Positions 13,960 through 24,389 of a stretch of 64,000 bases of DNA are shown in pieces; the stretch's first letter is position 1; each line of letters opens with the position of its first letter. This DNA comes from Luidia sarsii. Lineage: Eukaryota > Echinodermata > Asteroidea > Paxillosida > Luidiidae. Location of the stretch: contig OX465121.1 in assembly GCA_949987565.1 (NCBI GenBank), positions 1,443,117-1,507,116 on the forward strand, given 5' to 3'. The translations under genes and the position numbers were made by a program. The notes under the pieces are model-generated. The model had not been told where the DNA came from. It searched no databases and saw only the letters and a program-made list of their open reading frames with translations.

Positions 13960-14640
13960 CTCCCGTTCAGGGTTGTCCAGTTTTTGCGAGAACGGTCAGC
14001 ACCCGGTGGTAATTAATCTAGTATTTGGGATGATTGTGAGTAGAGGGGGTCGGGCAGTCTGCTGCCAGCTGGTTCTCCATGCTGTTAATAAGGTGTTGAA
14101 GTTGGAGTCACCAATATATTTTGAGTGGCGGTAGAACGGGCGGCGAGAAGGCAGGCGTTGGCAACCGATTGAGGTCTTGGGTCCTGTAACTGTAAGGCCT
14201 TCCTCACATGTCTAACCGGGAGGAACTCCGTTGGGGTGGGTTTCAGGCAACCACGGTGTCGTTGTGGGTGTTGTCGAGTTTCTTGGTATGCACACTATGG
14301 CACCATGTAGGAGATGCTATTCCGCAGCGCTGTAGGACTAATACACCATGCAGAGCGAGGGTGCCGGTTTTCAGGGTGCGATGGAGGGACTTGCTCCCCA
14401 TGACGACGAGCCTGCTGATCCACGTAGGAGGTTGTTCCTGGCAGGCAGAGTTCCGATGTGTTGTTCATAGGTCAGCTGCCTCTATATAGTTTCCCTCCGG
14501 TGGGAGTTGGGTTGTGCGGCACTGGCCACCCGTTGACATTTACTGTGAGTTTGCGGCGAGCTTCCTTGGTGCTGAGATGGAAGGCTCAGTTTTAACCTCC
14601 ATGAGTTTCAGGTACTCTGCTATATTTGAGTCATGTCTCG
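13960..14640 (-). mobile_element. Jockey-like LINE, C-terminal part of the reverse transcriptase ORF
   Basis: Minus-strand frames give EYLKLMEVKTEPSIS, RKLAAN, VNGWPVPHNPTPT (split by a frameshift), GTLALHGVLVLQRCGIASP, TWCHSVHTKKLDNT and CLKPTPTEFLP. These belong after the YADD box in the LINE whose endonuclease and RT lie at 16730-18615, and the two parts are in order and orientation. The region holds several frameshifts and stops, so it is dead. It was separated from its 5' part by the 14663-16717 insertion. Confidence 0.7.
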
Positions 14641-14662
14641 GAGGTTAGGGTATCCTCTACTG

Positions 14663-16717
14663 TTACCCTTTTCCCACTACAAACTGCTTAACCCCGAGAT
14701 TTGCCGCCCCGGGTTTAGCATTCTGTACCCCGGGGTTCGTTAACCCTGAGTTCTGTTCCCATTTGTCGCGTTAACCCGGAGTTTCGCGAAACCCGGGGCG
14801 AGCTTGCCCCGGGTTAACGATGTGCGATTTCCCACTACACCCAACCCCGGTGTCCGTCACTGCCCGGACCGGAAATCCCACAGCGCGCTAGCTGGTCCCA
14901 CAATGCCTCGTACCGCCTTGTCGCCCAGCAACCACCCGTCGGCGCGCGCTGCCTGACTGGGTACATGTGGGCTGCACTCGATTAACGGCATAATCCGCAC
15001 TCTCGTGTACATGTACACTGCATTGAAAATGGCGTCAGATATAAATATAATATAGATATAAAATTTCGGCAAATCCGGGGCATCAAGGCAATTTACCGAC
15101 GTACCGATGCAAACACGCTGTAAGCACTTAAAAAAAAACTTTCAAAATAGGCGCTGAAGGCACTGAATCGTTGTTTTAGGTCTCCTACTAATATATCATC
15201 GTTTCTGTGGGACCACAATGCCTGAAAAAGATTATTTTCCAACATAAAAATGACGTCTAAAATAGGTTTCAGTCAGCCACCAATACGTATTCTCACGGAA
15301 CATGAACAGTACCATTCAGGTATGGCCGGGGTGCTACTGCTATAGTAAGCGGGACGACAAAAATATCTGACAATAGATCCTCACAAAAAAATCTAAATAA
15401 AAGGGATTCTAAAGAGCCTACATGTTTTGTAAAGATGGATTTTTAAGCAGCTAGGTCCAACCTAAACGAGCATATTATCGGGGCTTATTATTGTATAAAC
15501 TCGCACCCCTCTCATTCCTAATAGAATAGTCCATGCTGTCAAGGTATCGCGATGTGGGTTCGGTGTACCAAAACCTTCTCATCAGTTCTCGTCCAAAAAA
15601 TTGAGAATAACTACGTTCGTAGGCCTACCTGAAAAAAATAAAATAAAGTTTGCGACATTTTTGTGCTGTATCGTGCAGTAGTAGCTCGTTTTGCTGTTTA
15701 GCTTTCTCCTTTCGGGGCATGGTTACGACTTTGAAAAGGCACCCGCGAACACGCAAACCTTTGACAGCTCTTCGATTCTACTTTCGCACGCAACCCGACC
15801 ACGTGCTGCATGCTGCGCAATCTATCTATCGTGCAACGCAAATCGCTCCCAACTACCGTTGGTACCCGTTGTTTGGTACAGCCAGCGATGTCCAAGATTC
15901 ACTGGTACCCGCAGATTAAAAGTTTGTTGACATGAAACTGTCAGGATCGAACGCACTGTCCATGTACGTATCTGACATGGCCATGTAAGTACTGTACATG
16001 TACATGTACATGTACAGTACATTGATCGTGTATGTGTACGTGTATACATGTACATGTACAGTAGATGCACATGTACTGTACATGTACATGTACACCCATC
16101 CACAGTCCATACAGTTGTGCACAGAATGCGCAATGTTTAGCTGACAGTGCGCACGGTACAGTGAAGCTTCCATGTGTGCTGCACACACACTGCACCGCAG
16201 TCGGAATATTATTTCATGCGCGCTGCAGTGTGCTAAAAGGGCACGGCAATTTGTTGTCGTGAAAATCCTCCAAATTTAAGGGCACCGCGGCAATTGGTGA
16301 GGGCACGACGGCAACTGCCGTCGTTGCCGTCGTGAATTTACTGCCCTCTTGTAAATGCCAGATGTGCGTCGCATGCGGATTTTCCCGCCACGTATCCCAC
16401 CTCTGACCGTCCCAATACGTAACGCATCCGGTGTCTTAACCCTGAGAATGTCCACCGGACTCGTACCCCGGCGCGGTTTCCCACTACAACGCCAACCCCG
16501 GGGTTCGGTCGTTACCCCCGAGATTTCCATCCTTAACCCTGGTCGCGAGCAGGGTTAACGAACCCCGGGGTAACGGCCGATTTTTCGGTCTCAACCCGGG
16601 GCGGGAAAAGTGTAGTGGGAAACGTCCTGGCAACCATTTCCAACCCGGGGTATCTCGGGGGTAAGGCTTGCCGTTACCCCCGAGATAACCCGGAGATTGC
16701 GTAGTGGGAAAGGGGTA
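14663..16717. mobile_element. Non-autonomous inverted-repeat DNA element (TTCCCACTAC family) inserted in a LINE
   Basis: Left end ttacccttttcccactac and right end (reverse complement) ttacccctttcccactac form near-perfect terminal inverted repeats. The TTCCCACTAC core recurs subterminally near 14828, 16478 and 16615, amid GC-rich blocks built of CCCGGG, GTTAAC and CCCGAGAT strings that can fold on each other. The element precisely separates the RT core from the RT C-terminus of a minus-strand LINE. It contains a TACATGTA microsatellite at about 15995-16095 and an unrelated AT-rich middle, with no transposase-like frame. Target duplication is not clear from the flanks. Confidence 0.65.
15995..16095. 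repeat. TACATG/GTACATGTAC simple repeat
   Basis: Runs of the palindromic unit GTACATGTAC with interspersed CAGTAC, of the same sort that dominates 43-46 kb and 51-53 kb. Frames across it are artefacts rich in Cys, Thr, Met, Tyr, His and Val. Confidence 0.8.
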
Positions 16718-16729
16718 ATAGTTTCTGTC

Positions 16730-18615
16730 TGAGTGTAGGAGGGCGAGGTCATTTGCGTATCCATATTGCCTTTATATGTTGCGTGGGGCAGGTCGCTAAT
16801 GTATAGGTTGAAGAGCATGGTGGCCAGTATACTGACCCTTGAGGAACTCCGTTTCTGAGGCGCCGTGGACGGCTGGCGTGGCCATCGCTTGTCTTCAGTA
16901 TGAATTGCTGCGATCTTAGATGGCGGTCTGGGACCCTCCGGAGGAGCAGGAAAAGGACCCGAGTGTGCCAGACAGTGAGGTCCACAGAACAATGCCCGTC
17001 TTGTGGCGTTTTTCGAAGCTTTCTTCGATGTCGTTTGTTAGCTTCACGATCTGGCGTACAGTGCTGCGTCCGCGGCTGAAGTGTGTTTGTTGGTTAGGTA
17101 GTTGTGGGATGGGATCCAAGCGGTCCAGGAGAATTAGTCGCTCCAGTACCTTGAAGAGGACGCAGAGAAGCGAGAGTGGACGATAGTTCTTGGGGTTGCC
17201 CTTCGCCAGATCTTGGGTATTGTCAGCTGTTGAGGCAGGAGGAATAGAACTCCTTCAGCCAGTTCTGGCATCTTTGGCTGCAGTGTTGCAAGAACTCCGG
17301 TGGGATGTGGTCTGGCCCCTGGTCTTTACCGCTCTTATGCTGACCGATGGCATTGGAGATGAGCTCTTCAGAGGTGAAGGATGTTGACAAGAGGCCGCTG
17401 CTCCTGGAGCTTGCCAGAGATTTCTGGTTTCTTGCTTGATGGAGCGGTGTGGTCTTTGTCCGAGTCCTTGAATTGGCCGTTTGCGAGGAGTTGCTCGGCA
17501 ATCTGTCAGGACGGATTTGTCGCCGGGTTCAGCGTGCGGAAATCCGTTGTAGTGTGTCGCACTCCTCGTCCCAGTTGGGTATATATCGACGGCGAAAGCC
17601 GCGAGGGATGGCCTTCTTTGCTGCAGTCATGAGTTTGCAAAAGGCTGAGCAGGCGTATATATAGTCGAGCTTGGAGGAATGTTGGTGGAGGAGGCTGTCT
17701 GTCCCTGATCCAGGTTTGTGAACTGGTTCCATCTAGCCTGCGGAAGTTCCACCTCTTCACTAATGTTTGGTGGGTATTGGCGCGATCGGGTTGTCAGTGA
17801 TGGTCTGTGTTGGGACCTGGGAAAGGTAAAGCAAAATAGTGCGGTGGGGTGAGGGGCCATGAGTTTTGCAAATGCAAGGTCGGGGTTTGAGGTAGTGTTC
17901 CATCTTCCAGAATGAAAGCTGTCTGGTTGCTTGGGGTCAAACACCGGATCATGAGGCCCAATCCGCGAGTGTTGTTCAGTCAGAGTTTGTTCAGGTGTAG
18001 CCCCAGGTATAGTGCTGCGATCGACAGTTTTTTGAAGTCACCAGCATAGATGCAGGGTGGGCTAAAAGCAGGGGTAGTGTGTACAAGGAGCCGGGCTGTA
18101 GGATGCTTGTATAGTGTATACATTGATGATAGACACATCTTCGATTTGGGTGGCTGCCCATTCCACTGCATGTGTTATTGTCGGGGTTGTTTTTTTTTTT
18201 TGGGGGGGGTAGCGATCGCTGACCACCTTGTAGGGCTCCTAACGAAGGTGGCTATTCCATGGGTCACTCTCCGTGAAGGCGGCCAAGGTGAAGCCGGGGA
18301 TTTTGATTCGGGAGCTTTCGCTCGTGAGATTCTTGAAGGAGGATGGTAGTCTCTGAGGTTTGTTGGTTTGTAGTATAGGTGCTCAATGATCGATGTCTTG
18401 CTCTTGGTGAGGCCTTCCACATTCAGGTGCAGCACAGTGACGCCGTTCCATATTGCGATGCTTGCCATGAAAAGGGCACGTACGTGTTCCGGGTTGACAC
18501 CATAATGCTGCATCTTGTAAATGTGTGTTGGCATTGGTTGTTCATTGAGTTGGAAGTTGTGGTTGTAGCTGCTGCTGCTGCTGTCTCCGTTTGTTATCGT
18601 TTGCCTGATGTACAC
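16730..18615 (-). mobile_element. Jockey-like non-LTR retrotransposon, endonuclease and reverse transcriptase (degenerate)
   Basis: Reading the minus strand from about 18600 down: an AP-endonuclease start (VLHLNVEGLTKSK), HGIATFVR, then YKHPTARLL and PCIYAGDF, then DPKQPDSFHSGRWNTT and PRSQHRPSLTTRS. The RT follows with SEELISNAIGQHKSGKDQGP, GRSTVRQIVKLTNDIEESFE, VWHTRVLF and RLRNGVPQGSV plus LFNLYISDLPHATYKG. Motif order is that of jockey/CR1-type elements. Frameshifts interrupt every segment, so it is a pseudogene. The C-terminal remainder lies at 13960-14640, beyond a later insertion. Confidence 0.75.
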
Positions 18616-18619
18616 GTAT

Positions 18620-19606
18620 CAGTTACCAGGGCTCACCGAGAGGTCGACAACGATCCGAGCCCCGATCTCCCACTCGTTAGGATGAAGCGCCACGCGCCAA
18701 GCAGTGCCGCAGGCGAGAAAAGAAGATGTCGGTCGAAACGGCTGTGTATCGATTACCATGGTGTCAATGTAGTAATTAACGATCAAAGTTGCGTATATAC
18801 CGGGCCCAATTTCATGGAGCCGCTTAGGCGTGAAAAGTCTTCGAACCTTGCGTAAACAGGATTACAAACCACTGCGACATGGTGTCAATTGCTTCTGGCT
18901 TGTATTCCTCTCTTCTTTACTTAGCATGAAATAAAAAAGGCAGTTTGGGTCGGCAATGTGATCCCATTATGCGCTTCAGCAAATTTGGGTGCTTAAGCGG
19001 CTCTGTGCCAGTCCCGCGGAGCGATGACAATCTCGATGCGCTGGAGGGCGCTAGTTGGTTATCTACCTTGGATATATCGTCAGGGTATTGGCAGGTTGCG
19101 CTCGATGAAGATGCGCACGAGAAGTCGTGTGTGGTACCTATAGCGGTCTGTATATACGTTGGTAGGTTTATATCGTTCGAGTTGTCCAACGCACCTGCTG
19201 AGTGCTTCCTTCGAGCGGTTGATGGAGAAACGTGTTGTCAGGCCTTCAATGGGAAACTTTACTGGTCTATCTGGATGACGTCATCGGTTTTTTTTAAACG
19301 GTTGTCAATGAGTTGAAACGTCTACTTAAGGTGTTTGAGCGCCTGAGAAAGGCTGGGCTCTAGTCACTGAATCCGAGTAAATGTAATCTCTTCAAGCTAT
19401 CAGTGACTGTATGTAGGTCACATGGTGTCTGCAGAAGGGGTCACGACGGACCCCGGCAGGGTTCGGGCCGTATCCGACTGGCAAACCCTGAAGTGTGTGA
19501 AGGAGGTCGGGAGTTTCCTCGGCCTTGCGTCGTATTATCGAAAATTCATTCGGGGCGTTGCGTCCATAGCGAGTCCCTTACACGCATTGACATCGACATT
19601 GACTAA
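18620..19606 (+). mobile_element. Ty3/Gypsy LTR retrotransposon pol fragment (reverse transcriptase)
   Basis: Plus-strand pieces give PDLPLVRMKRHAPSS and RLCIDYHGVNVVI, then after a 0.2-kb interruption VPVPRSDDNLDALEG and ASWLSTLDISSGYWQVALDE, then FELSNAPAECFLRAVD, and finally VSAEGVTTDPGRVRAVSDWQ with SFLGLASYYRKFIRG. These are Ty3/Gypsy RT blocks and the post-RT 'GLASYYRKFI' motif. The expected YLDD box appears only as a frameshifted remnant near 19265. No integrase, protease or LTR is seen, and stops and shifts mean it is dead. It abuts the 5' end of the minus-strand LINE. Confidence 0.75.
18799..19003. mobile_element. Short MITE-like insertion inside the Gypsy RT
   Basis: About 205 bp separates RLCIDYHGVN from VPVPRSDDNLDALEG, which are adjacent in Gypsy RTs. 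The insert starts gggcccaatttcatggagcc and ends agcaaatttgggtgcttaag with cggctc; the GAGCCGCTTA string is inverted between its ends. This fits a small non-autonomous DNA element. Exact ends and target duplication are not resolved. Confidence 0.45.
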
Positions 19607-19902
19607 AGCCATACGTCAGCACTGGACTTATTTTGGGGAAACTAAACCGAGCAAATGGGTAACTTGACCATTTTAACTAAGTCCAGTAAGTGGGTAGTCT
19701 AACCGAATGACTTATGCCCGGTCCAATGCGGACGCGACGTCGTGCATTTGTATGTGACAATCGGTTAAGTGTTACCGGTCGTAATGGTTAATTTACCCAC
19801 GTCGTGACGTAGATAGTCCAAGTGCGGATGCCGGAAAGATCTTACCATTGGAATGTTACCCACGGTCTCGATAAAAAAAAATAGTCCAGTGCGGACACGG
19901 CT
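19607..19902. mobile_element. MITE, AGCC...TGGACTTATTTT family, copy 1
   Basis: A 296-bp element. The left end (agccatacgtcagcactgga, then cttatttt) and the right end read in reverse complement (agccgtgtccgcactggact, then attttt) form imperfect terminal inverted repeats. Its inner right part (ggatgcc, ttaccattggaatgttaccc, cggtctcg) matches the element at 45970-46493. It truncates the Gypsy pol fragment on the right. No coding potential. Confidence 0.6.
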
Positions 19903-20649
19903 TTATTTCCTTGTCCACATCTCTTCGTGACCATGTCGTGACAAAGCATCCGCGAGGCCTACCAATTATTATCTGTGAGTGTTAGGCGGAAACCCACATT
20001 CCATTTTCAATGCACTAATTCCAGTTGCTATTAAGTAGATGCGCGCATGCAGTGTTCTGTGAATTTTCTGCCTCAAATCGTGCTGCATATGATTATGTAG
20101 TTAGCACAAGATTCCTAGATACCTACCATTTTATTGTAATATTTTATGTAAGAATTCGAACATGAACATTTCCAACCTGGTTACAGAGCGTAAACAACGT
20201 GCATTAAAGGGAGGGTACACCATTTGCAAAGTGCCCAATTTCCGGACATTTCAAATTTCTTTGAGAAATTACTTATCCATCAGGAAGTTTGCAATGGTAT
20301 CAGATATTCCTTTAAATATCCGCTCTGGGGGCAGATAACGATCGTGGTGATCGTAGTCTCGGAGCAGACACCTTTCTCCCCACATTGTAGTTTGTACGTA
20401 TAGGCTTCCGCAACATTTTTGAGAGCCATTTAGGGCCATTTATTCCCGAAAAGTCCGTCAGTGATTTGAACTGTCTTGCAGCATAGCCTGATGCCGGGGG
20501 TTGAGGACGGGTTTAGTCGACTCTCGTCTTCGTAAGCTGAGAAGGTAACTGGCGTGGCCAATCAAGGTAAGGCCGTATACGGCCAAGGATTTCAGGAAAT
20601 CTACGTCTAGAGGCTGCACAGGGCAAAAGCCCTCTCACCATGCACGTTT
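19903..20649. other. No gene seen; left flank of the DIRS element
   Basis: No domain, splice-linked exon or repeat end was recognised. The sequence is of mixed composition and ends at the DIRS left terminus. Confidence 0.4.
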
Positions 20650-20698
20650 AATTTAAAAATTAAACGAAATGAAATGAAATGAAATTGAAGTTTAATTG

Positions 20699-20850
20699 GA
20701 ATTCTACCGAGTCACCACTAGCACTGAAGGACTTACGTGAGATTGCACCTGCCACCGGTATTCTATTGTCACACTTGAGAGAGTTCTTTTAACAAAAGAG
20801 CGCGCCCCTATATAACCGTGCCCCGGCACTTACGCCTCAGGGCATTTTTG
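20699..20850 (+). repeat. DIRS left inverted terminal repeat
   Basis: Shares an uninterrupted core of over 100 bp (from ttacgtgagattgcacctg to cccggcacttacgcctca) with the reverse complement of 25298-25448. The outer 30 bp differ between the two ends (gagtcaccactagcactgaa here versus ctcgtcaccacatagcacct). The left end also has an extra 50 bp of AAATG repeats (20650-20698) absent from the right. Confidence 0.9.
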
Positions 20851-20925
20851 TACGTAGAACGTTTGCAGTCAGTCAACGGGAGGGCATCGGTTTACTTTTT
20901 CCGTCATTAATGACTTGGGAGGGAA

Positions 20926-21052
20926 CGTAAGTCCTTCAGTGCTAGTGGTGACTCGGTAGAATTCCAATTAAACTTCAATTTCATTTCATTTCATTTCGTT
21001 TAATTTTTAAATTCTACCTCGTCACCACATAGCACCTCGGCCTTACGTGAGA
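20926..21052. repeat. DIRS internal complementary region
   Basis: First part (20926-21013) is the reverse complement of the left outer end 20650-20738, including its AAATG repeats. The second part (21010-21052) is the complement of the right outer end near 25406-25448. The two meet at a shared AATT, which is what a template for joining the two termini of a circular intermediate should look like. Confidence 0.88.
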
Positions 21053-21264
21053 TGTTTGGAGCAACTCTGAATGCAAACCAAGTAAAGGAAACAACCATTC
21101 ATGTTCCTCAGAATACATGCACATCTCTTTATTGGATATTTTATTCACGCCGTGTGTGAACATTAAAACATAAATTGAAGCGTCGGTCCTTATATGACAT
21201 TTTCATATTTACGTTTCAGTAAGAATCAAATAACTGAATAAGTTGCCTGATACACAGGTGAATT

Positions 21265-22308
21265 CTATGGCTGATTCTTGCCCAGAACCGCATTAGCAAA
21301 AGCGGGGTTTGTAATAATACTCTTATTATAGTACTTGGCGAAGGTGGAGCATTTTGACCACCCAGCAGTTTTCATAATTGTATCCAGTGACACTCCGTAC
21401 TTGAAAGCGGTACTACATGCTGCTGATCTGGTACTATGTGCAGTAAATTTGTCAGTATTGATACCAGCTGCTTTCAATGTGCCTTTGATCCAACGGCCTA
21501 TAGTTTCTGAACCTACGGCCTTGTACGGTTGAACATAACTCAAGAATAATCGCCTCTCAGTACCTCTTACAGGTTTGGTTCTTTGGAGGTATGTTCTCAA
21601 AACATTAATAACACAAAGTAAAGCATCATGGGGATATGATGTAAATGAAACATCTACATGAGGCTTGCAAACTTTACTTGTTTTCGTAAGTTTATCAATA
21701 ACAAATGTAACACCAGTAGCTGTAACATTAGCATAGTCCAAATTGATTAATGCTATGGTTTGACAGCGTTGCCCCGATATTAAGGCAATCAACGTAACCA
21801 GTTTCATGGTGAGGTTTTTTGTTGATAGATCTATGTCGGGTCCAAGAGACCGAATGTGATTTAAAACAATAGTCACATCCCACGTTTGTGAGTACCGCGG
21901 TGTCGGCGGTCTAAGGTTAAATGCACCCGTTAGCAGTCTTTTGACGAGCGGGTTTGTGCCCATAGTCACGCCCTCTATTGGTAGGGTTACTGCTGATATG
22001 GCACTCCGTAGTGTGTTGAGGGTGCTATATTCACTGCCCTTGTGAAATTCTGCTGCAAGAAAGTCAACTACTGAAGTTACATTTGGTCGAACAGGATCAG
22101 TCTTTGTCTGACTACAGAAGTGAAGCCACTTCTGTAATGCTGATCTATAGCATTTCCTGGTGGACGTTCGCCAGGATGCAAGGATAATCTGGGCAGCTTG
22201 TCTAGAAATTCCTTGTTCTCGGAGTGTTTCCCTGATAAGAGGCAGGCCATCAGCCTTAGACGATCCCGTAAGGGATGAGCTCTGTCTGAAAATGGAAGGG
22301 AGAGCAAA
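21265..22308 (-). CDS. DIRS tyrosine recombinase
   Basis: The frame is open from just after a TGA at 22309-22311 to the stop at 21265-21267 (347 codons). Residues upstream of the first ATG are clearly protein-like: REQGISRQAAQIILASWR, RSALQKWLHFCSQT and STLNTLRSAISAVTLPIEGV, which is the core-binding domain. The catalytic domain has the first arginine in SGQRCQ, the HSTR motif, GWSKCSTF and the nucleophile in KYYNK. It performs integration of the circular DIRS DNA. The reading frame overlaps the 3' end of the RT ORF by about 230 nt in another frame and has no ATG in the overlap, so expression by frameshift or re-initiation is likely. The ATG at 21963 would give a protein lacking its N-terminal domain. 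Confidence 0.88.
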   Translation of the reverse strand, partial: FALPSIFRQSSSLTGSSKADGLPLIRETLREQGISRQAAQIILASWRTSTRKCYRSALQKWLHFCSQTKTDPVRPNVTSVVDFLAAEFHKGSEYSTLNTLRSAISAVTLPIEGVTMGTNPLVKRLLTGAFNLRPPTPRYSQTWDVTIVLNHIRSLGPDIDLSTKNLTMKLVTLIALISGQRCQTIALINLDYANVTATGVTFVIDKLTKTSKVCKPHVDVSFTSYPHDALLCVINVLRTYLQRTKPVRGTERRLFLSYVQPYKAVGSETIGRWIKGTLKAAGINTDKFTAHSTRSAACSTAFKYGVSLDTIMKTAGWSKCSTFAKYYNKSIITNPAFANAVLGKNQP

Positions 22309-24389
22309 TCAGGTTTAGCGGGTAAAATGCAAGGTCTCCGTGTAAGCATTTTCATCATTTTCGGAAACCATGGTTGTGTGTGCCACAAAGGTGCCACAAC
22401 AATACCCTTTGCTTTGTCGTGCTCAATTTTTGTTAGCACTCTGTCAATAAGGCTAAATGGCGGAAATGCGTAAAAGCATTCATAAGCAGACCAGTCAATA
22501 GTGAATGCATCTATGTGCGCACATGATGGGTCTGCTTGCCAAGACACATATGAACTTACTTGGTAGTTCAACCGAGATGCAAATAAATCAACATCAGGCA
22601 TTTGAAAAGATTGTGTTAGTCGTTGAAAGACACAAGGATCTAATTTCCATTCCAAATCGTCCCTGAAATGTCGGGACGCATAGTCGGCTACAATATTTTC
22701 TGAGCCCGGGAGATGCGATACCGTAAGCCAAATGTTACGGCTCATGCACCATGTCCAAATTTCTCTGGACAACTTATTCAGAAGTTCTGATTTTGAACCG
22801 CCAAAGTGCTTTAAATAAGCTATTGTTGTGGCATTGTCTGATTTCAAATGAATTACAATTCTGCCATGGCTAGGAAAAAATGATTGCAGAGCAAGGAGGC
22901 AAGCTTTAAGCTCAAGATAATTGATATGATGCAAAGCTTCCTGGCGGGACCATTGGCCCCCAGTAGTGCGGCCATCGCAATGTGCACCCCAGCCTTCCTT
23001 TGAGGCATCAGTTTCGATTACATAATCAGGCATATGTCTATGCATTGGAGCCGTTGAAGACGGCAAGGTTTTTGACCACCAATGTAAGTCAGATGTGGCT
23101 TGTTCGGATAGGACCATTTTGGCCTCAAAATTTCCACCATTTTGAGCTAGCATTTTGTTTTTCTCGTTTTCGATTGTATGTCTGTACATTGGGCCATATG
23201 GTACTGCTAACTCGCATGAAACCAATAAGCCAATAATGCTAGCAACATCCCGAATTTTCGGTGTTTCCATGGCAAGAAGACTCAGGATAGCCATACGGGT
23301 ATTCTCAGCTTTGATGGAAGGAATGGATATGGTCATATTCGCTGTGTTTAGCTTAAACCCGAGGAAAACAATTTCCTGGGATGGTGTTAGGACAGATTTC
23401 TGAGCATTAACCGTAAACCCCAGGCTTTGAATAAGGGTTATCCTTGCAAGTATATTGTCAACACATTCTTGGGCCGTTCGCCCTATAAGTAACGAATCAT
23501 CAATGTAGTCACACGATTCGTGACCCAACTGCCTGAGGGAAGCTATAATGGGTTTCATCACTTTCGTGAAGACCCGAGGAGCACTCGCTAGGCCAAACGG
23601 CAAGCAATTAAACTCATATACTTTATCTTGCCAAACAAAGCGCAAGAATTTCCTATGCTCTTTGGCAATTGGAATTGCAAAATACGCATCTTTAAGATCA
23701 ATGGATGCCATGTAATCATTTGCTCTGATGAGCTGAATTGCGTTGCGAATAGTTTCCATTTTAAAATGGTGGTACGCAACAAAAGCATTTAAGCCCCGTA
23801 AATTTATAATGGGACGAAACGAACCATCTTTTTTAGGTCTGAGAAAAATATTCGACAAGTATTCCCCATCTGAGTGGGTTTTTTGAACAATAGCTCCCTT
23901 TTGAAGCATTTTAGCAACTTCGTCTGTTATCATGGAAGATTCATGATCAGAAAAACATATCTCTTGAGGGATACGAGTTTGAACAGGCCATTCGGCAAAT
24001 TCAATATGGTAATGTTGGACCGTGTCCAGAACCCATTTGTCAGACGTCATCTCACGCCATTTGGCGATGGAGTGTGCAAGTCTACCTGCCATAAACGTTG
24101 ACACCATAAGATTTTGAGCGATAAAATCACATTTGTGCTCACTCACCGTTGTGTTGCTATGTTCTACTTGGTCACAGTGGGTTGTCGCCCGTATGCGGGT
24201 TTTTTCCTCTGCCATGCCTTCGGGCGCGAGGAGTTTAAATAACCCTGCTGCTGTTGACCTGATGGGCGGAACGACTTGGCGTCCCGACTGTAGTTCTGCC
24301 TTCCATAACCCCGTTTGGAGTTGGCGAACGACTCCGTACGCTTGCCAAATTGTTGGCTCAGTTTGTTTGTCTCCTGAATGTCTTTGCAT
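22077..24389 (-). CDS. DIRS reverse transcriptase and RNase H polyprotein
   Basis: An open frame of 770 codons. RT motifs: FRPIINLRGLN, MASIDLKDAYFAIPI, FNCLPFGLASAPRVF and the catalytic YIDDSLLIG, followed by FLGFKLNT. RNase H follows with YVIETDASKEGWGAH, NYLELKACLLAL, HLKSDNATTIAYL and ENIVADYASRHF, retaining the acidic residues. After it comes a conserved DIRS tail (DVDLFASRLNYQ, DAFTIDWS, YAFPPFSLI and VVAPLWHTQPWF). It copies element RNA into DNA. The first 226 nt overlap the gag-like ORF in a different frame, so the true start may be internal or reached by frameshift. No premature stop is present. Confidence 0.93.
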   Translation of the reverse strand: MQRHSGDKQTEPTIWQAYGVVRQLQTGLWKAELQSGRQVVPPIRSTAAGLFKLLAPEGMAEEKTRIRATTHCDQVEHSNTTVSEHKCDFIAQNLMVSTFMAGRLAHSIAKWREMTSDKWVLDTVQHYHIEFAEWPVQTRIPQEICFSDHESSMITDEVAKMLQKGAIVQKTHSDGEYLSNIFLRPKKDGSFRPIINLRGLNAFVAYHHFKMETIRNAIQLIRANDYMASIDLKDAYFAIPIAKEHRKFLRFVWQDKVYEFNCLPFGLASAPRVFTKVMKPIIASLRQLGHESCDYIDDSLLIGRTAQECVDNILARITLIQSLGFTVNAQKSVLTPSQEIVFLGFKLNTANMTISIPSIKAENTRMAILSLLAMETPKIRDVASIIGLLVSCELAVPYGPMYRHTIENEKNKMLAQNGGNFEAKMVLSEQATSDLHWWSKTLPSSTAPMHRHMPDYVIETDASKEGWGAHCDGRTTGGQWSRQEALHHINYLELKACLLALQSFFPSHGRIVIHLKSDNATTIAYLKHFGGSKSELLNKLSREIWTWCMSRNIWLTVSHLPGSENIVADYASRHFRDDLEWKLDPCVFQRLTQSFQMPDVDLFASRLNYQVSSYVSWQADPSCAHIDAFTIDWSAYECFYAFPPFSLIDRVLTKIEHDKAKGIVVAPLWHTQPWFPKMMKMLTRRPCILPAKPDLLSLPFSDRAHPLRDRLRLMACLLSGKHSENKEFLDKLPRLSLHPGERPPGNAIDQHYRSGFTSVVRQRLILFDQM

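Noticed and set aside
14208..14489. Plus-strand frame of 93 codons
   Set aside because: Antisense to the LINE C-terminal segment, whose minus-strand motifs are recognisable.
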